Shown piece by piece: positions 8,305 to 17,873 of a DNA stretch of 64,000 nt. Source of the stretch: Achromobacter aloeverae. Its GTDB lineage: Bacteria; Pseudomonadota; Gammaproteobacteria; Burkholderiales; Burkholderiaceae_B. Below the pieces are notes generated by a model that ran no database searches, had not been told where the DNA came from, and saw only the letters and a list, made by a program, of their open reading frames with translations. The stretch covers positions 310,001 through 374,000 of the forward strand of contig NZ_PYAL01000002.1 of the NCBI RefSeq assembly GCF_004121055.1, read 5' to 3'. Both the position numbers and the translations under genes were made by a program. Positions within the stretch are counted from its first letter, which is position 1. Every line of letters starts with the position of its first letter.

Positions 8305-9225
8305 CTACACCTGCAACTTCCACTCCGGCTCCACATCATGGATAAGTTTCGCGATCCAGTCGGCAAAGGCTCGAACCGTTGGGGAAAGATGGCGGTTCCT
8401 CGGGTACATGATCGATAAAGGAACTGTCGGCGCCGTCAGGCCGGGCAACACCTGTCGCAGTTGCTTGCTGCGTAGATAAGGGATCACCATGTAGCTGGCG
8501 GCACGGATCAGGCCCAGGCCGTGCAAGCCGGCGGAAACATAGGCGTCCGTATCGTTGACGGTAATGCGCTCGGGGACCTGGGCGGCAGACTCCTCGCCGT
8601 CGATCACGAAGCTCCAATGCGAGCTAGGGCTGTTTCGGCTCGATAGGAAACCCACTGCATGGTGGTTGCGCAGGTCGTCCAATGATTTTGGCTCGCCATA
8701 TTCCTCGATATAGGCGGGCGATGCGCAGGTGATCCACTCGAACCCGGCGATACGCCGCGCGACGAGTATGGCGGAGTCTTGGGGTACACCCGCACGGATT
8801 ACGCAATCGACGCCTTCCTGCACAAGATCGATGGTCCTGTCACCCAGGGTCAGCGTCAGTTCCACGTCTGGATACGTAGCCTGGAACTCCTTGATGGCGG
8901 GCAATACGAACAGGCGCGCGAACGAAGACGTCATGTCGACACGCAGCTTTCCCCGGGGCTGTCCCGCACTGCCCGGGAATGAGGACTCCACCATTTCTAT
9001 CTCCGCCAGCAGGCGGCGGCAGTGGTCGTAGTAGAGGCTTCCATCTGGCGTCAGGCTGATATGCCTGGTTGTCCGTTGAAGCAACCGTACGCCGAGATAG
9101 GTCTCCAGCTCCTTGATGGCCCGCGTCACCGACGACGGCGGAATAGCCAGGCTGGTGGCGGCCTTGCCGAAGCTGTGCGCTTCGACGACGCGAGCAAAAA
9201 CCTGCATGGCCTGAAGTCTATCCAT
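8305..9225 (-). CDS. LysR-family transcriptional regulator
   Basis: A complete LysR protein of 306 aa. I start it at the ATG at 9225, which gives the common MDRLQAMQVFARVVEA opening and has AAAGGAAT upstream; the frame could be extended to 9321. The HTH (SLAIPPSSVTRAIKELE) and LQRTTRHISLT are typical of the subgroup that regulates divergently transcribed oxidoreductases. The divergent neighbour at 9526 is an NmrA-like reductase, the likely target. Confidence 0.9.
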   Translation of the reverse strand: MDRLQAMQVFARVVEAHSFGKAATSLAIPPSSVTRAIKELETYLGVRLLQRTTRHISLTPDGSLYYDHCRRLLAEIEMVESSFPGSAGQPRGKLRVDMTSSFARLFVLPAIKEFQATYPDVELTLTLGDRTIDLVQEGVDCVIRAGVPQDSAILVARRIAGFEWITCASPAYIEEYGEPKSLDDLRNHHAVGFLSSRNSPSSHWSFVIDGEESAAQVPERITVNDTDAYVSAGLHGLGLIRAASYMVIPYLRSKQLRQVLPGLTAPTVPLSIMYPRNRHLSPTVRAFADWIAKLIHDVEPEWKLQV

Positions 9226-9525
9226 TCCGATATTCCTTTGTTCTGGCGGCGTCTTCCCCGCAGCTTCAAGAATTGTTCCGAGTTTGCGAATTAACTCCGC
9301 GGAAGTTGTCAAAAATTTCACCGCCTGGGGTCGAAATCGGGAAATTTCGGGTCGATTATTCCATATCCGCTAATACCAAAACTCAACATTGGGTCTATAT
9401 CTGACCGCCTTGTTCGCGCAGACTTGTGCAAACGCTACTTCGAGAGCGATGTCCAGACCTAACCGCTCGAGCGGGGAGCTCACGAGGCTCTTCCTGGTGG
9501 GTCTCATTCATGAAATGGATACTGT
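9226..9525. promoter_or_regulatory. Divergent LysR/NmrA promoter region
   Basis: This 300-bp gap separates the LysR gene from the NmrA-like gene and holds no gene. It is less GC-rich than its surroundings. The most notable site is a CGAAAT/ATTTCG inverted repeat with six bases between the arms (9332-9349), a candidate LysR-binding site. I could not place a confident -35/-10 pair. Confidence 0.4.
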
Positions 9526-10461
9526 ATGAACACACGCAAAGTAGATTTACGTGACATCCTGGTGCTCGGCGCCGGGCAATTGGGAATGGCGGTCATCCGG
9601 GAGCTTGCTCCGCGCCTTCGGGCAGCGAACGAGCAACTGACCGTACTGGTCGCGCCGCAAACCGTGAACCGCCCCTCCGGACAGGATACGGCGACTGTCG
9701 CCGAGTTGCGCGAGCTCGGCGTCGAGGTCATGGGCCTGGATCTGGCGTCGGACGCACAGACGCTGACCAGCCTGTTCAAGCGATTCAGGACGGTAGTGAA
9801 CTGCACCGGTTTCGTGGCCGGGCCGGGCACTCAGATGAAGATCACTCGGGCGGCACTGGCCGCGGGCGTCAAGCGGTACTTCCCGTGGCAATTCGGCGTC
9901 GACTACGACGTGGTGGGACGCGGTAGCGGGCAGCCTGTGTTCGACGAGCAGTACGACGTACGTGGACTGCTGCGCGGCCAGACCGCCACTGAATGGGTGA
10001 TCGTGTCGACCGGAATGTTCACCAGTTTCCTGTTCGAGCCGTCGTTCGATGTCGTCAACCTCGAGCGACGGACGGTCCACGGGCTCGGCGGCTGGGATAC
10101 GAAGGTCACCGTGACCACACCGGAGGATATCGGAAAGCTCACCACGGAGATCCTGCTTGCCGAGCCGCGCATCGTCGACCAGGTCGTCTATGTCGCCGGC
10201 GACACGATCTCCTACGGGCAGTTGGCGCAGGTGGTCGAGCGCGTCACCGGGCTTCCATTCGAGAAAACGGAATGGAGCCTGGATAAGCTCCGTGCCGACC
10301 TTGCCGCTGCCCCGGATGACGTAATGACCCGTTATCGCGCGGCTTTCGCCCAGGGGGACGGTATGTGGTGGGAGAAGTCGAGCACGTACAACGCGCGCCA
10401 CGGCTTCGAGACGGCGGACGTCGAGGCGTATCTGCGCGCTCGCCTACAGGCAGGGCGGTAA
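9526..10461 (+). CDS. NmrA-like / isoflavone-reductase-type NAD(P)H reductase
   Basis: A 311-aa protein with an N-terminal NAD(P)-binding motif VLGAGQLGMAVIRELA (residues 14-29). The central FPWQFGVDYD replaces the usual FGxD segment of the PCBER/isoflavone reductase-like atypical SDRs (aromatic alcohol reductases). Members reduce small ketones or aromatic substrates, or sense NADP. It is divergent from a LysR regulator and followed by a convergent SDR gene. Confidence 0.8.
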   Translation: MNTRKVDLRDILVLGAGQLGMAVIRELAPRLRAANEQLTVLVAPQTVNRPSGQDTATVAELRELGVEVMGLDLASDAQTLTSLFKRFRTVVNCTGFVAGPGTQMKITRAALAAGVKRYFPWQFGVDYDVVGRGSGQPVFDEQYDVRGLLRGQTATEWVIVSTGMFTSFLFEPSFDVVNLERRTVHGLGGWDTKVTVTTPEDIGKLTTEILLAEPRIVDQVVYVAGDTISYGQLAQVVERVTGLPFEKTEWSLDKLRADLAAAPDDVMTRYRAAFAQGDGMWWEKSSTYNARHGFETADVEAYLRARLQAGR

Positions 10462-10536
10462 TCGACCCGATTTCATCCGGACTTGGCATCGCACGCCAGC
10501 CACGGGGCGTGCGGCGCCAGCCGCTTCCGTGTTGGC

Positions 10537-11256
10537 TCAGATTGCCATCCTGCCGGTCGAACCGCCACCATCGACGAACAAGGTCTGTCCGGTAATGTAC
10601 CCAGCGTCTTCGGATGGCAGGAAGGCAATGGCGGCGGCAAGCTCTTCAGGTTTGCCGAGCCGGCGCATCGGGATTATCGATAGGAAGCGCTTTTCCGCTT
10701 CGCTGCCAACGGGTGTGTTCTGGCGGAACATTTCGGTTTCCACCGGGCCGGGAGCCACGGCATTGACCGTGATGCCGCTCTCGGCGAGCTCCAAAGCCCA
10801 GGTGCGCGTAAGGCTGTTGATTGCTGCCTTGGCTGCCGCATAGGCGCTACGCTGGGCGATGCCCACGACTACCATGCTGGAAAGATTGACGATGCGCCCC
10901 CAGCCTTTTTCCCGCATGGCCGGCAAGGTGGCCTGCACCGCCTGTATGGTCGGATGGATGTTGCCTCGAAACATCTCGTCCACTTCCGTGAGATCGATTT
11001 TGCCCAAGGGCTGCATTTTGATCATGCCGAGGTTATTCACCACACCATCGATGGAATAGCGTTCGGCCAGCTCGGCGAAGGTCAGCGTCGAAGCTGTTTT
11101 GTCGCTGAGATCGATCGGCACCAGCGTACCGGGGAATCCTGGATCGGCACCGCGTGCGATGCCAACCACATGATGACCGGCGGCTGCGAGCCGTTCCGAG
11201 ACTGCACGGCCGATACCCTTGCTTGCACCGGTGATTAGAAAAGTTCGCTTCGCCAT
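10537..11256 (-). CDS. Short-chain dehydrogenase/reductase
   Basis: A 239-aa classical SDR with TGASKGIG at residues 8-15, NNLG in place of NNAG near 85, and the catalytic Y-x3-K in YAAAKAA. GQTLFVDGG lies near the C-terminus. It overlaps the upstream OYE gene by 22 bases, so the two are translationally linked. Their pairing suggests successive reductions of an unsaturated carbonyl compound (C=C, then C=O), an inference from context. Confidence 0.9.
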   Translation of the reverse strand: MAKRTFLITGASKGIGRAVSERLAAAGHHVVGIARGADPGFPGTLVPIDLSDKTASTLTFAELAERYSIDGVVNNLGMIKMQPLGKIDLTEVDEMFRGNIHPTIQAVQATLPAMREKGWGRIVNLSSMVVVGIAQRSAYAAAKAAINSLTRTWALELAESGITVNAVAPGPVETEMFRQNTPVGSEAEKRFLSIIPMRRLGKPEELAAAIAFLPSEDAGYITGQTLFVDGGGSTGRMAI

Positions 11257-12518
11257 GTTGTTTCCTTTTTTACGTATGGAGGGAAGTCCGTGTATCCCAC
11301 TTCGCCGTTGCGCGTGTAGTAGACGGACCGGTCCGCTACGGCCAAGGGCCAGCCGTTCCTGAGACGCTCTACAAGATCGGGATTCGCGATATACGGCCGG
11401 CCGTAGGCAATCAGATCGACCAGCCCGGTATCGAGCGCAGCCTGGGCGCGCTCAACGTCATTGAAACCGCCACACCAGATGAAGGAGCCAGCGAAGGATG
11501 CCCGCGCCTTGGCGAGCATGCGATGGTCAAGATGGAGCGCCTTGAACGTGGCCGATTCCATGTTGCCGTCGGGTAGAAGCTCGTAGAGCAGATGGATATA
11601 TGCGACGCCGCGTTGCCCGAGCTGCTCGACGACATACAGGAATGTCTCCTCGACAAGCGGATCGGCGGGCATTGAGCCATACTTTCCGAATGGCGAAAGA
11701 CGAACGCCCACGCCCCCCGGGCCGATTTCGGCGACTACCGCCTCGACGACCTCCATCAGGAAACGTGTGCGGTCTTCCAGCTTGCCTCCGCCATAGCGGT
11801 CAGTGCGGGTATTGAGCACCGAGTTCATGAACTGCTCGATCAGGTAGCCGTTGGCGGCGTGAATCTCGACGCCATCAAAACCGGCCTCCCGGGCGTTCGC
11901 AGCGGCCTTGGCAAAAGTGCCCACCATGGCCGTCACCTCGTCGGTGCCGAGTGGCCTTGGCTTTTCCGCCCCCATGAAGCGCAACCGACCGTCGGGGCCA
12001 TGTGCGAATACCTCCGAGCCGATGGCCTGTTCCGCCGTCACGCCGACCGGCGCCTGGCCATTCGGCAATAGAGACGAATGTGCCAGTCGACCAACATGCC
12101 ACAGCTGCATGAAGATGGTGCCGCCACGATGATGAACTGCTTCGGTGACGGGGAGCCAAGCTCGCTTTTGCGCTTCGGAATGTATCCCGGGAATTCGCGC
12201 GTAGCCGTGACTGGACTGGTCCACGTCATTGACTTCAGAGATGATCAGGCCAGCGCTGGCGCGCTGCCCGTAATACTTGGCGACGAGTTCATTGGCCATG
12301 TCGCCGTCCGCCGGATGCGCGCCTTCAGTAGTACGGGTTCGCGTCATCGGCGGCATGACGACCCGGTTCTTGAGGTGGATGGGCCCCAGGGGCCGCGGTC
12401 GGACGAGCGGTGTCGCGTCTTGAGACTCGGTTGGGGGCCAAGCTATTGCATCGAACGACACGGCGCCTGACCCTGACGCCGGCGGGGGAGGCTTGGCTGG
12501 AACGCTGTGTCGCGGCAT
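11235..12518 (-). CDS. Old Yellow Enzyme family alkene reductase, aberrant N-terminus
   Basis: An FMN-dependent ene-reductase of the NemA/OYE family. The motifs NRVVMPPMTRTRT, IFMQLWHVGR, GVEIHAANGYLIEQF and the C-terminal YGRPYIANPDLVERL are all recognisable and cover the TIM barrel. OYE similarity starts only at about residue 40, TPLVRPRPLGPIHLKN. The preceding ~38 residues are antisense of the neighbouring LysR fragment. No ATG, GTG or TTG lies close to the expected start. The native start codon and promoter were probably lost in the junction near 12405-12420, so expression is uncertain. Confidence 0.85.
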   Translation of the reverse strand: MPRHSVPAKPPPPASGSGAVSFDAIAWPPTESQDATPLVRPRPLGPIHLKNRVVMPPMTRTRTTEGAHPADGDMANELVAKYYGQRASAGLIISEVNDVDQSSHGYARIPGIHSEAQKRAWLPVTEAVHHRGGTIFMQLWHVGRLAHSSLLPNGQAPVGVTAEQAIGSEVFAHGPDGRLRFMGAEKPRPLGTDEVTAMVGTFAKAAANAREAGFDGVEIHAANGYLIEQFMNSVLNTRTDRYGGGKLEDRTRFLMEVVEAVVAEIGPGGVGVRLSPFGKYGSMPADPLVEETFLYVVEQLGQRGVAYIHLLYELLPDGNMESATFKALHLDHRMLAKARASFAGSFIWCGGFNDVERAQAALDTGLVDLIAYGRPYIANPDLVERLRNGWPLAVADRSVYYTRNGEVGYTDFPPYVKKETTWRSELF

Positions 12519-13210
12519 TGGGCGAGCTGGATCGCGGGGAGAACGCGCTCCTTCTGGCGCGGGACACGCCTGGCGGCGAGGTCCGTATCGATTTGCCGAC
12601 GGCTTTCGGGCGGCTATACATCATGCCGGTGCTGCTCGATGTCGCAAAACGCTATCCGGCGCTAAATCTCAATGTGAGTTTCACGGATCGTCGGGTCGAC
12701 CTGATCGGCGAGAATATCGACCTGGCCGTGCGCATTGGGAAGCTGGAGGATACGGCGGACCTGGTGGCGCTTCGGATCGGCGTTCAACACATGGTGATCG
12801 TCGGTGCGCCCGGTTATCTCGAGCAGCGTGGCGTCCCGCGGTCTTGGGACGATCTTCATGCGCACGATTGCATCGTGGGACGGCGGCAAGGAAGCCGCGT
12901 GGCCTGGCTGTTAAAGCAAGCGGATGGTTCCATCGCCCGGCAGTTCATTCCGATCAAGCATGAGTTTCAGGATTTCGAGACCGTGCTGATGGCGGTCAGG
13001 GCGGGACACGGTCTCACGCAACTTCCGTCATGGATGGTGCGAGACGATGTCCGAAAAGGAACCCTGCGGACCGTGCTGGAGGGGTGGTCCGGAGGCGAAT
13101 TGCCGATCAATATTCTTTGGCCGCACATGAAGACGCTGCCCGCCAAGATGCGAGTGGTTGTAGACGGGCTGGCGCGCTGGGCGCGGGAGTCTTCGCCCAG
13201 CGCGCCCTAG
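12410..13210 (+). pseudogene. LysR regulator lacking its helix-turn-helix
   Basis: The frame begins with a GTG and reads VSRLETRLGAKLLHRTT, which in intact LysR proteins lies at the end of the DNA-binding domain around residue 48. Everything N-terminal is gone, while the whole effector-binding domain (to residue 266) is preserved. The upstream sequence encodes the OYE gene on the other strand. It cannot bind DNA in the normal way. The effector domain might still oligomerise with other LysR proteins, but a decaying gene is more likely. Confidence 0.8.
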
Positions 13211-13303
13211 GTGGGAATCTTTCGTGTTTGGGTCTTTATTTAGCCTTCCTCCAGGCATAATATTCCCGGCTAACAGCTTCCGTAACACGCCGGAGTCACC
13301 CAA

Positions 13304-13966
13304 ATGATGACTGACGATACCAACGCCTCCCCATTCATTGCCGGCGTGCGGATTCCCGATAGCAAGCTAGCGCGGGAAATTACCGGGTTCATTCGCGACA
13401 CGGAGAGCGATCTGCTTTTCAAGCATTCGGTACGTGTGTATTTATGGGGAGCCTTGGCCGGGAGCCGAAACGGCCTGACGTTCGATCCCGAGTTGTTCTA
13501 TGCCGCTGCGATGTTCCACGACATCGGCCTGACCGAGCGGTATGAACATAGCCACCTGCGCTTCGAAGTCGACGGTGCGAATGCCGCGCGGGATTTTCTT
13601 CGGCAGCGAGGGATTGCCGACAGCGACCTGGAGACGGTATGGAATGCCATCGCGCTCCACACGACGCCAGGTATTCCGGAATTCATGCGTCCCGAGATCG
13701 CGCTGGTCCAGGTCGGGGCCGGCATGGACGTAGCGGGGCGCGGCTTCGGCAGCTTTACTGCCGAACAGCGCAATGCCGTCACGGCAGCGTTTCCGCGCGA
13801 AGCCGACTTCAAGCACGGTATCATCGATGCGTTCTACGATGGTATGAAGCATCGGCCGAACAGCACCTTCGGCACATTCAACGATGATATCCTGGCGTTC
13901 AAGGATCCGGGTTTCCAGAGGATCAACATATGCAGCGCGATCCTCGCGTCGGATTGGCCCGGCTGA
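13304..13966 (+). CDS. HD-domain phosphohydrolase-like protein
   Basis: A 220-aa HD-domain protein (one residue shorter from the second ATG). H41 in FKHSVRVYLWG, the H72-D73 pair in FHDIGLTERYE and a later histidine in ALHTTPGIPE fit the metal-binding H...HD...D pattern. The overall layout resembles the cyanamide-hydratase-like branch of the HD superfamily, but the substrate cannot be assigned. It stands alone between the LysR remnant and a convergent catabolic cluster. Confidence 0.8.
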   Translation: MMTDDTNASPFIAGVRIPDSKLAREITGFIRDTESDLLFKHSVRVYLWGALAGSRNGLTFDPELFYAAAMFHDIGLTERYEHSHLRFEVDGANAARDFLRQRGIADSDLETVWNAIALHTTPGIPEFMRPEIALVQVGAGMDVAGRGFGSFTAEQRNAVTAAFPREADFKHGIIDAFYDGMKHRPNSTFGTFNDDILAFKDPGFQRINICSAILASDWPG

Positions 13967-13980
13967 ACCCAGTATCACGG

Positions 13981-14940
13981 TCACCCGGCGCGCGCATTCG
14001 ATTCCCGCACGACCTTGCCCCAACGTTCGACCTCGGTCACCAGGAAGTCGCGGAAGCCGTCCGGCGTGCTGCCCGTCGCGATAAGGCCTTCGTCCAGGAG
14101 GCGCCGGCGATTGACCGGATCGGCCAGGATCTTCCCGGTCGCCTGCGATAGCTTCCCGGCGTAGGTCTTGTCCATGCCGGCGGGCCCCAGCACGCCGTAC
14201 CACGCGCTGAAGTCATAGCCGGGCAGCGTGTCGGCCACGGGCGGCACGGAGGGCATGATTTCCATGCGCGCGGCGCTGCTGACGGCCAAGGCATTTACCT
14301 TCCTGGCCTCGATCTGCGCCTTGGCGATGGCCGCGCCCGCGAACATCAGCTGTACCTGTCCTCCCAGCAAATCCGTCATGGCCGGCGCCGTGCCCTTGTA
14401 CGGCACCAGCACCAGGTCGATGCCGGCTTCGCGCTTGAGCACTTCCGCGCCCAGATGGCCGGCCGAGCCGATGCCGGGCAGGGCCATGTTCAGCGTGCCA
14501 GGCTGGGCCTTCGCCAGCGCGATGAGTTCGGGCAGGGTGGTGGCCTTGACCGACGGATGCGCCACCAGGAAGGAAGGCGCCGTGGCCAGATAGGACACCG
14601 GCTGGAAGCTCTTTACCGGGTCGTAAGCCAGATTGTCGTACAGCGTGGCATTGATCGCGTGGCTGGTGTAGCACACAAGCAGCGTGCGGCCATCGGGATC
14701 GGCATGCGCGACCGTTTGCGCGGCGATATTGCCGCCGGCGCCGGGCTTGTTGTCGACCACGAAGGTGCCGCCGCCCATGTACTTGCCCAGCTCCGCCGCC
14801 AGCAAGCGCGCGACCGTATCGGTGCCCCCGCCGGGCGTGGCGCCGACGACGATGCGCGTCGGCGCGCCCTGGGCGCGCGCCACGCCCGCTGCGGCCACCA
14901 TGCCGGCGCCCAACACGCCCATGAAAGAACGTCGCTTCAT
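13981..14940 (-). CDS. Bug/TctC-family periplasmic solute-binding protein
   Basis: A 319-aa tripartite-tricarboxylate-type extracytoplasmic receptor. The start at 14940 is set by AGGAGA upstream and by a twin-arginine-like signal peptide (MKRRSFMGVLGAGMVAAAG, cleavage near ARAQG). A longer in-frame extension overlaps the next gene and is spurious. PGGGTDTVARLLA and NKPGAGGNIAA are typical Bug ligand-loop motifs. Bug proteins bind small carboxylates; no TctA/TctB membrane genes are nearby. It is the last gene of a five-gene minus-strand cluster. Confidence 0.9.
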   Translation of the reverse strand: MKRRSFMGVLGAGMVAAAGVARAQGAPTRIVVGATPGGGTDTVARLLAAELGKYMGGGTFVVDNKPGAGGNIAAQTVAHADPDGRTLLVCYTSHAINATLYDNLAYDPVKSFQPVSYLATAPSFLVAHPSVKATTLPELIALAKAQPGTLNMALPGIGSAGHLGAEVLKREAGIDLVLVPYKGTAPAMTDLLGGQVQLMFAGAAIAKAQIEARKVNALAVSSAARMEIMPSVPPVADTLPGYDFSAWYGVLGPAGMDKTYAGKLSQATGKILADPVNRRRLLDEGLIATGSTPDGFRDFLVTEVERWGKVVRESNARAG

Positions 14941-14960
14941 TTTGTCTCCTGAACGTAGCG

Positions 14961-15875
14961 CTACGCCTGCTCGGCTTGCGGAAAACCGTAAAGCGCGGCC
15001 GGGTTGTCCACCAGTATGCGGTTGCGCAGGGCCTCGTCCTGCACCCATACGCAAAACTTGTCGATGAGGTGGCCGTCGTCCGGCACTTGCGCGGGCGCGA
15101 AGAGGGCAGGGTGTGGCCAGTTCGAGCCGAACACCAGTCGATCCGGACGGGTTTCGACCAAGGCATGCACGAGCGGCGCCATGTCGGAATAATTCACGGC
15201 GTCCGAAGAACGGCGGTACCAGCTGGAAATCTTCGTCCAGCAGTCCTCGCGCCGCTGCATCAGGCGCAGCAGCGCCTGGAAACCGCGGCTGTCCGGCCCC
15301 TGCGTACCCTGCGCGCAACCCAGGTGATCGAAGACCAGCGGCACCGGTACGCGCATCAGTTCTTCTTCCAGCTCGGCCAGTTCGTCCACATTGTTGACAT
15401 GCACCTGCACGTGCCAGCCCAAGGGCCGGATAACCCGCGCGAAATGCGATATCGCCTGCGTGCCGCCATAACCCTTGACGTGCGTGGACACGCGCACGCC
15501 CCGCATGCCGCCGCGATGCAGATCTTCGATTTCCTGGGGCCCCACGTCCGGGCGCAGCCCGGCGACGCCGCGGGCACGGTGCTGGCCCAGGGCCGCGATG
15601 ACATCGAGCGTAAGGCGGTTGTCCGCGCCGTAGACGCTGGCGCTGACCTGCACCGTACGGCCCAGGCCTACCTGGTCGCACATCGCAATGTATTGCGCCA
15701 GCGTGGCGGGCGCTGGCGTGTAGGAACGGTGCTCCACCAGGGGATAGCGCGCCGGGTCGTCATAGACATGGCAGTGGCAATCCGTCGCGTGGGGCGGCAG
15801 GGCGTGGCGCGGGCGGGACACCCGCGCCAAGGGGGGAAGGCATACGGCCGCTTCCCCTGCTTGGTGCTGAGTCAT
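14961..15875 (-). CDS. Amidohydrolase, 2-pyrone-4,6-dicarboxylate lactonase-like
   Basis: A TIM-barrel metal hydrolase of the amidohydrolase_2 family, 304 aa from the ATG at 15875 (GGAG upstream). The TDCHCHVYDD motif carries the HxH metal ligands. VFDHLGCAQG, VFGSNWPHP and the closing LVDNPAALYGF match LigI-type lactonases acting on pyrone dicarboxylates and related cyclic carboxylates. It sits between two Bug receptor genes with short gaps, so the substrate is probably a carboxylate imported by the cluster. Confidence 0.85.
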   Translation of the reverse strand: MTQHQAGEAAVCLPPLARVSRPRHALPPHATDCHCHVYDDPARYPLVEHRSYTPAPATLAQYIAMCDQVGLGRTVQVSASVYGADNRLTLDVIAALGQHRARGVAGLRPDVGPQEIEDLHRGGMRGVRVSTHVKGYGGTQAISHFARVIRPLGWHVQVHVNNVDELAELEEELMRVPVPLVFDHLGCAQGTQGPDSRGFQALLRLMQRREDCWTKISSWYRRSSDAVNYSDMAPLVHALVETRPDRLVFGSNWPHPALFAPAQVPDDGHLIDKFCVWVQDEALRNRILVDNPAALYGFPQAEQA

Positions 15876-15883
15876 GGATGCTC

Positions 15884-16852
15884 CTAGTTCTGCGCGGTGA
15901 TGCCCGCTTCCTTGATCACGGCGCTCCATTTGGCCGTTTCACTCTTCAGGACCTTGTCGAAGTCCGCGGGCGCGCCCAACGCGACATCGGCGCCCAGGTC
16001 ACGGAACTGGCGGGCGGTGTTTTCTTCCTTCAGCGTTTCTTCCAGCGCGGTATTGACGCGGGCCAGGACGTCGGCGGGCGTTCCTTTCGGAAACAGCAGG
16101 CCGGTCGTGGTCGCCGCCTCGAAGCCGGGCAATCCCTGTTCGGCCAGGGTGGGCAGTTCCGGCATGACGGACGAGCGCTTCGCGCTGGTCACGCCCAGGG
16201 CCTTCAACTTGCCAGCCTTGATCTGCGCCAACGTGGAAGCCAACTGGTCGAAGGTCAGGTCGACGTGGCCGCCCAGCATGTCCGACACGGCCAGGCTGCT
16301 GCCCTTGTAGGGCACGTGCAGCAGCTTGGTGCCGCTTTGCTTCTGGAAATACTCGCCGGTCAGGTGCGCGGCCGTGCCGACGCCCGCCGACGCCATCGTC
16401 AACTTGCCGGGATTCGCCTTGGCGTAGGCGATGAATTCCTGAAGGTTGTTGGCCGGCACGGTCGGGCCTATGGCCAGCACCAGCGATGCGCGCGAGATAG
16501 GGCCGGCGGACACGAAATCCTGTTCCGGCCGCAGTTGCGCATCGGGATGCAGCGCGCGCAGGGGCGCCAGCGCGCCCGTCGAGCCCAACAGCACCGTATA
16601 GCCGTCCGGAGCCGCCCGGGCGACGACTTCGGCGCCGACCAGGCCGGCAGCACCCGCGCGGTTATCGACGATGACGGTCTGGCCCAGGCGTTGGGCCATG
16701 CCCGAGGCGATGATGCGGGCCGTTGCATCGATGTTGCCGCCTGGCGGGAAGGGCACCACCAGGCGGATGGGTTTGTCGGGATAGGCAGCGGCGGCGGTGG
16801 CCGCCGCAATACAGAACAACGCGCCGGTCAGCGCGCGCATCAAAGCTCGCAT
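15884..16852 (-). CDS. Bug/TctC-family periplasmic solute-binding protein
   Basis: The 322-aa protein starts with a signal peptide (MRALMRALTGALFCIAAATA, cleavage around AAAAY). The family motif YPDKPIRLVVPFPPGG is followed by DNRAGAAGLVGAE and HVPYKGSSLAVSDMLGG. It is only moderately similar to the Bug protein at 13981, so the two probably bind different ligands. The stop lies 8 bp before the amidohydrolase start, indicating one transcript. Confidence 0.9.
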   Translation of the reverse strand: MRALMRALTGALFCIAAATAAAAYPDKPIRLVVPFPPGGNIDATARIIASGMAQRLGQTVIVDNRAGAAGLVGAEVVARAAPDGYTVLLGSTGALAPLRALHPDAQLRPEQDFVSAGPISRASLVLAIGPTVPANNLQEFIAYAKANPGKLTMASAGVGTAAHLTGEYFQKQSGTKLLHVPYKGSSLAVSDMLGGHVDLTFDQLASTLAQIKAGKLKALGVTSAKRSSVMPELPTLAEQGLPGFEAATTTGLLFPKGTPADVLARVNTALEETLKEENTARQFRDLGADVALGAPADFDKVLKSETAKWSAVIKEAGITAQN

Positions 16853-16997
16853 GAGTGTCTCCTATTTGATTTTTCTGGCGGCGATGTCGCCGCTTTTTGA
16901 CCCGCCGGGCGGATGCTGAATTTCCCAGGGGCCTGAATTTCCTATTACAGGCGCAGGACGCCACGCTGGCGCGATGGCGCTTCCCGCTTGCCTGCCA

Positions 16998-17864
16998 CTA
17001 GTCTCCTGAATACTTGCGTCCGTTCTCCAAAAGCTCGGGCGTGCCGATCAAGCCGTTCAGTCCGTTGAAGTCGTTCATCTCTTCCTTGAACTGGCGCGTC
17101 GTGCCGGTGCGCTTCAGGCCTTCGAAGTAGCGTTGCAGCTGGCGCGAGACGAAGCGCGCGGTGCCACCCGGGTAGATGACGATGCGATAGCCTCGCTTGC
17201 CCAGTTCCTCCGCGCTCTGGATCGGCGTCTTGCCGCCTTCGACCATGTTCGCGAGCATGGGCAGGCGAGAGGCGAACAGCCCGCATACCTTGTCCATCTG
17301 CGCGGCGTCATTCACCGCCTCGATGAAAAGGGCATCCACGCCGCATTCCAGATAAGCCTCGGCACGCTCGATGGCGGCGTCCAATCCTTCCACGGCCACC
17401 GCGTCGGTACGTGCCAGGATCAGCGTGCCGGCGTTGTGCCGCGCGTCCACGGCCGCGCGCAGTTTGCCGCACATCTCGCGGGTCGAGACCAGCGACTTGC
17501 CTTCCAGGTGGCCGCAGCGCTTGGGGAAGGTTTGGTCTTCGAGCTGTATCATGCCGGCGCCAGCGCGCTCGAACATGCGTACCGTGCGCTGGGTATTCAG
17601 CGCATTGCCGTAGCCGGTGTCGCCATCGACGATGATGGGCAGGCTGACGCGGTCGGCGATACGGGCCAGCACGTCAGCGGTCTCGGACGCCGTCGTCAGG
17701 CCTACGTCGGAACGGCCTAGCTGGGTGTAGGCCACCGCGCCGCCGGACAGGTACACGGCTTCGAAGCCGGCCTGTTCGGCAATCAGCGCGGTGAGCGCGT
17801 CGTAGACGCCGGGAGCCAGGACGGGCGTGTCGCCGCGCAGGCGCGCTTTCAGGGAAATGCTCAT
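16998..17864 (-). CDS. Isocitrate lyase/PEP mutase superfamily enzyme
   Basis: A 288-aa enzyme of the 2-methylisocitrate lyase/oxaloacetate decarboxylase/carboxyphosphonoenolpyruvate mutase superfamily. It has the YLSGGAVAYTQLGRSDVGL opening, the Mg-binding DGDTGYGN and the signature EDQTFPKRCGHLEGK (KRCGH in place of the lyases' KKCGH). LARTDA is also present. It probably cleaves or forms C-C bonds in 2-oxo or hydroxy dicarboxylates. It is 9 bp downstream of the dioxygenase gene, so they are co-transcribed. Confidence 0.88.
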   Translation of the reverse strand: MSISLKARLRGDTPVLAPGVYDALTALIAEQAGFEAVYLSGGAVAYTQLGRSDVGLTTASETADVLARIADRVSLPIIVDGDTGYGNALNTQRTVRMFERAGAGMIQLEDQTFPKRCGHLEGKSLVSTREMCGKLRAAVDARHNAGTLILARTDAVAVEGLDAAIERAEAYLECGVDALFIEAVNDAAQMDKVCGLFASRLPMLANMVEGGKTPIQSAEELGKRGYRIVIYPGGTARFVSRQLQRYFEGLKRTGTTRQFKEEMNDFNGLNGLIGTPELLENGRKYSGD

Positions 17865-17873
17865 CGTGTGCCC

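Noticed and set aside
13981-15681. A single 566-codon frame covering the Bug receptor and the amidohydrolase region
   Set aside because: Only the last 319 codons from 14940 match a protein family and have a ribosome site and signal peptide; the first part is antisense-frame noise over the amidohydrolase gene.
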